The notes under the pieces are model-generated. The model was not told where the DNA came from and did no database searches. It saw only the letters and a program-made list of their open reading frames with translations. This document shows, one piece after another, positions 61,419 through 64,000 of a stretch of DNA of 64,000 nt. The stretch is from contig NZ_CP083388.1 of assembly GCF_020042285.1 (NCBI RefSeq), forward strand, positions 2,196,001-2,260,000. The letters are read 5' to 3'. Every line of letters starts with the position of its first letter. The stretch's first letter is position 1. The stretch comes from Ferruginibacter albus. GTDB taxonomy: Bacteria > Bacteroidota > Bacteroidia > Chitinophagales > Chitinophagaceae. The position numbers were made by a program, and so were the translations under genes.

Positions 61419-61985
61419 TTATTCTTTTACTCTTTCTACGTAATCACCTGTTTTTGTGTTTACGCGGATCAATTCTCCTTCGTTTACAAACAAAGGAACG
61501 TTTACGGTAGCACCTGTTTCAACAGTAGCAGGTTTTAATGTACGGGTTGCCGTATCACCTTTTACGCCCGGTTCGCTATACGTAACCAGTAAAACGATCT
61601 TATCAGGCAGCTCCACTCCCATTGGCTGTTCGGTTTCACCATTGATTAATACTGATACTTCCTGTCCGTCTTTTAAAAACTGCGGCGCATCTATCAAATT
61701 TTCCTGAACAGCAATTTGCTCAAAAGTTTCATTGTCCATGAAATTATACCCTGTATCATCTTTATATAAATATTGAAAAGGCTTTTTTTCAACCCTCACC
61801 GGAAAGATGACTTCACCACTATTCCAGGTAACTTCAATAGTACGGCTGTTATCTACACCTTTTAACTTAGCCCAAACCTTTGCCGCCGCACGGGCTGTTT
61901 TATTCTGCCCAAACTCCACTACAGAATATAGATTGCCATCTACTTTGATGATTAATCCGGAACGCATATCTGCCGTTGTTGCCAT
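61419..61985 (-). CDS. efp: Elongation factor P with YeiP/EfpL-like tip loop
   Basis: 188 aa. Three-domain EF-P that relieves ribosome stalling at polyproline. Domain I 'TADMRSGLIIKVDGNLYSVVEF', OB domains II and III with 'YNFMDNETFEQIAV', 'MGVELPDKIVLLVTYSEPGVKGDT' and the classic C-terminus 'NVPLFVNEGELIRVNTKTGDYVERV'. The ribosomal P-site loop at residues 26-36 reads GQNKTARAAAK instead of the usual PGKG-type loop, and resembles the P-T-A-R-G loop of E. coli YeiP (EfpL), with Arg32 near the tip. The C-terminal half is standard EF-P. It has its own promoter box and terminator. Confidence 0.93.
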   Translation of the reverse strand: MATTADMRSGLIIKVDGNLYSVVEFGQNKTARAAAKVWAKLKGVDNSRTIEVTWNSGEVIFPVRVEKKPFQYLYKDDTGYNFMDNETFEQIAVQENLIDAPQFLKDGQEVSVLINGETEQPMGVELPDKIVLLVTYSEPGVKGDTATRTLKPATVETGATVNVPLFVNEGELIRVNTKTGDYVERVKE

Positions 61986-62011
61986 ATTTTTTATTTTAGT
62001 ATTAAGGAGTG

Positions 62012-62019
62012 CAAAAGTA
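62012..62019 (-). promoter_or_regulatory. Candidate -7 promoter box for efp
   Basis: The minus strand reads TACTTTTG 27 bp before the efp ATG, exact TAnnTTTG. Confidence 0.45.
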
Positions 62020-62088
62020 ACAAGAGAAATGATACTATGGAAATTATAATTGAAGAACGCATTGGCGTATCCCCAAGCTAAGCAAGGG

Positions 62089-62156
62089 GTCGGGCTTTAC
62101 GCTGCAAGTCCGCCACGAGCCAACGCACAAATCTTCAGCGGGCTTTTCGCTTCAAT
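62089..62156. repeat. GC-rich non-coding patch with a direct repeat
   Basis: gtcgggctttacgctgcaa (62089-62107) and agcgggcttttcgcttcaa (62137-62155) are direct near-copies 48 bp apart inside a distinctly GC-richer segment (about 62050-62165) of an otherwise AT-rich spacer. No ORF fits it. It may be debris of a mobile or repetitive element. Confidence 0.45.
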
Positions 62157-62186
62157 CCCTCACGCAGTGATTTGTTATAGTAAAAG

Positions 62187-62339
62187 TTAGCCTTCGGTTA
62201 TTTTCTTACACAAATATCCTATTATGTATTCGGGAGAAGTATTAATACTTATATCGTTATTATTTTTTAATTCATTCAGCGCACTATTTATTGTAGCCCA
62301 TAGTAATGAATTTTCATATTCTTTGTAAGGATGTTCCAT
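62187..62339 (-). CDS. Small conserved-looking protein, 50 aa
   Basis: ATG at 62337-62339, TAA at 62187-62189. It starts MEHPYKEYENSLLWATINSA and continues with 'LNELKNNNDISINTSPEYIIGYLCKKI'. The composition (Tyr-Glu-Asn, Leu-Trp, Asn-Asn-Asp, Glu-Tyr-Ile-x-Gly-Tyr-x-Cys-Lys) looks like a genuine soluble helical protein, and I recall similar short bacterial hypotheticals of the 'YE-x-S-x-LW ... EYI-x-GY' type. No function known. It is isolated between efp and the alpha/beta hydrolase. Confidence 0.55.
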   Translation of the reverse strand: MEHPYKEYENSLLWATINSALNELKNNNDISINTSPEYIIGYLCKKITEG

Positions 62340-62463
62340 TTAAAAATATTTAAGTAAATGTAAAATAAAAAGACACAAAGTCTATATCACAGCCAAAATG
62401 TTGACAGTCTAAGTAAAGCAAAGACGATTGTTTAATAGATTCTCCTTCGAGATTAAGAATAGC

Positions 62464-62582
62464 ACTACTGAAGTACAGTTTACAGTAGTACAAACGCTTA
62501 ATCAGGAACTAACCGACAAACGGGCTGTCATTGTTTGTCAGCGGCTTTTTTGGTTGCTTTTTTTTCCGCAAAAAAAAGCAAC
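62464..62582. other. Cluster of three hairpins in a gene-free 456-bp spacer
   Basis: actactg/cagtagt (about 62464-62488), gacaaac/gtttgtc (62515-62539) and a perfect 13-bp stem gttgctttttttt / aaaaaaaagcaac with loop CCGC (62553-62582). The last resembles an intrinsic terminator on either strand, yet no supported gene ends nearby. The rest of 62340-62795 shows no ORF. Confidence 0.5.
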
Positions 62583-62795
62583 AGACAAGATTTACAAATT
62601 ATAAGTCTGAGCTATCAAACCAATCCATTTAAAATTCATCTACATAAAATATCAAATACATAATACAAAAAAGCTTGCTTGATAATAACAAATTGCATAG
62701 CTTTAGAAACTCCCAATAAATTCTCTCGATTGTCTGCAACTGGATAAAAAGAAAACAATTTTTTACATCATTTTCAAACATCAAATACAAATTTT

Positions 62796-63641
62796 ATGGA
62801 AGCAACAACTCTTCAACTTCAAACAGGCACTTTCGTTGCCGCAAACGGAATGAATATTTTTTATAGAAACTGGAAACCTGCCGACACACCCAAAGCGCTT
62901 GTTATTATCGCACATGGGTTCAACTCTCACAGCGGGTATTACCAATGGACAGCCGAACAATTAACCGACCAGGATTTTGAAGTTTATGCAATTGATTTTC
63001 CCGGCAGAGGAAACTCGGACGGAGAACGTTATTACATAGCCGACTACAACGAATTTGTAGAAGACCTCGATAAGCTAATAAATATTGCGCAAGCTGCACA
63101 TCCCGGTTTAAAGATATTTTTATTAGGGCATAGTGCCGGTGGCGTACTATCCTCTGTTTACTCATTAAAGTATCAGCAAAAATTAAGTGGTTTTATTTGT
63201 GAAAGCTTCGCCTTCCAGGTGCCGGCACCCGATTTTGCTATTGCAGCATTGAAAGGTCTTAGCCATGTATTTCCACATGCACATGTAGTGAAATTGAAAA
63301 ACGAAGATTTCTCCCGTAACAAAGAAGTTGTTGACTTTATGAATAATGATCCGCTCATTGCTCACGAAGTACAACCTACTAAAACAATGCAACAATTAGC
63401 CATTGCAGATGAAAAATTAAAAGAGGAAATGCCGACTATTAAATTGCCGTTACTCATCTTACATGGCACTTTAGATAAAGCTACCAAGCCAAGCGGAAGC
63501 CAGTATTTTTATGACAATGCTTCTTCAACAGATAAAACATTGAAATTTTATGAAGGACATTACCACGATTTATTAAGTGATTTAGATAAAGAAGTGGTTA
63601 TGGGTGATATTTTAAGTTGGCTGAATAGCAGAACGAATTAA
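62796..63641 (+). CDS. Alpha/beta hydrolase, monoacylglycerol lipase/lysophospholipase-like
   Basis: 281 aa, no signal peptide. 'ALVIIAHGFNSHSGYYQWTAEQL' holds the oxyanion-hole HG motif, 'VYAIDFPGRGNSDGERYYI' is typical of the Hydrolase_4/serine aminopeptidase S33 group, the nucleophile elbow is 'LLGHSAGGVLSSVY', the acid is in 'LILHGTLDKATKPSGSQ' and the His in 'YEGHYHDLLSD'. It probably hydrolyses monoglycerides or lysophospholipids. Followed 90 bp later by another alpha/beta hydrolase gene of a different subgroup on the same strand. Confidence 0.9.
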   Translation: MEATTLQLQTGTFVAANGMNIFYRNWKPADTPKALVIIAHGFNSHSGYYQWTAEQLTDQDFEVYAIDFPGRGNSDGERYYIADYNEFVEDLDKLINIAQAAHPGLKIFLLGHSAGGVLSSVYSLKYQQKLSGFICESFAFQVPAPDFAIAALKGLSHVFPHAHVVKLKNEDFSRNKEVVDFMNNDPLIAHEVQPTKTMQQLAIADEKLKEEMPTIKLPLLILHGTLDKATKPSGSQYFYDNASSTDKTLKFYEGHYHDLLSDLDKEVVMGDILSWLNSRTN

Positions 63642-63730
63642 TAAATTAAAATTAGCGTCTTTAATTTTAGCATTGGAGTTCGGAATAATAAAATTAATTT
63701 TCCGAACTCCAATTTTATTATTTAGTCTAG

Positions 63731-64000
63731 ATGAAACAGATAATTTTTATAATTGCAGCAGTCTTTACAATTACGAGTTGCAACAACCTACATAACAAAA
63801 CAATGCCTACAACTATAACGGACTCTATCTCCGGCTACGCCAACGTAAACGGGCTAAAACTATATTACGAAATCCACGGCACAGGCTCACCGCTTGTTTT
63901 AATTCACGGTGGCGGTTCCACCATTCAAACAACCTTTGGAAGAATATTACCGATCCTTGCCAAAACCAATAAAGTAATTGCTGTTGAAATGCAGGCACAT
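63731..64000 (+). CDS. Alpha/beta hydrolase lipoprotein, 3'-truncated by window edge
   Basis: 90 codons visible. The signal MKQIIFIIAAVFTITSC has lipobox ITSC. The mature part 'YANVNGLKLYYEIHGTGSP' and 'LVLIHGGGSTIQTTFGRILP' is the start of an alpha/beta-hydrolase-fold enzyme with the HGGG oxyanion region, ending at 'VIAVEMQAH', the usual strand before the nucleophile elbow. The catalytic residues lie beyond the window. It belongs to the periplasmic or outer-membrane esterase/haloperoxidase-like group. Confidence 0.8.
   Translation, partial: MKQIIFIIAAVFTITSCNNLHNKTMPTTITDSISGYANVNGLKLYYEIHGTGSPLVLIHGGGSTIQTTFGRILPILAKTNKVIAVEMQAH

Noticed and set aside
1-64000. tRNA, rRNA, transposase or prophage genes
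   Set aside because: None could be recognised on either strand by motif reading. Dispersed repeats are present but without an associated mobility gene in this window.

Overview
The window is about 64 kb of AT-rich (roughly 37% GC by eye) chromosome from a Bacteroidota bacterium. SusC/SusD pairs, Bacteroidota-type lipoprotein signals, TAnnTTTG-type promoter boxes, a GldM-C-like protein, a two-subunit-type methylmalonyl-CoA mutase and many DUF families of that phylum point to the order Chitinophagales, most likely the family Chitinophagaceae. No tRNA, rRNA, integrase, transposase, phage gene or CRISPR array was seen. Both ends are cut inside genes (1-828 and 63731-64000).

Layout. 876-23491 is one large polysaccharide utilisation locus (PUL), all on the minus strand. 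The first transcription block (23491 to 14761) carries two GH3 enzymes, a GH71/99-like enzyme, an SGNH esterase and a DUF5703 hydrolase. After a 454-bp regulatory gap the second block (14306 to 876) carries SusC, SusD, a DUF3823 lipoprotein, a triple-domain surface glycan-binding lipoprotein, two tandem GH43s, a second GH71/99-like lipoprotein and a GH92 alpha-mannosidase. 23655-26790 holds a DUF805 membrane protein and a membrane-spanning LamG-Kelch-SARP regulator. 27075-34179 (minus) is a xylose operon: xylB, xylA, a sugar/H+ symporter and a GH31 alpha-xylosidase-like enzyme. It diverges from a LacI regulator (34363-35367) across a perfect 24-bp palindromic operator. Aldose 1-epimerase and a ThuA-like protein follow.

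37169-50481 is a mixed housekeeping and accessory stretch: A-type Fe-S carrier, methylmalonyl-CoA mutase large subunit, S9 peptidase, TMEM175 channel, a divergent lrp/ahcY pair with three 31-bp-phased direct repeats, a repeat-rich 550-bp spacer, a cupin protein, DKNYY lipoprotein, uracil-DNA glycosylase and two DUF4242 proteins (one fused to a degenerate cyclase domain and an AraC HTH). 50647-64000 contains a GH105 enzyme that starts with TTG, an SdpA/SdpB-like pair, cysteine desulfurase, phosphoglucosamine mutase, a CBM-esterase, accB-accC, an EF-P with a YeiP/EfpL-like tip loop, a conserved-looking 50-aa protein and two alpha/beta hydrolases.

How the genes work together (inference). GH71/99-like endo-enzymes, a GH92 exo-alpha-mannosidase, GH43/GH3 xylosidase or arabinosidase candidates, an esterase and a dedicated xylose catabolic operon are consistent with uptake and dismantling of a glycan containing both alpha-mannose and xylose. 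No xylan endo-hydrolase (GH10/11/30) is present. A xylose-decorated alpha-mannan, such as a fungal glucuronoxylomannan-type polymer, is therefore a reasonable target hypothesis.
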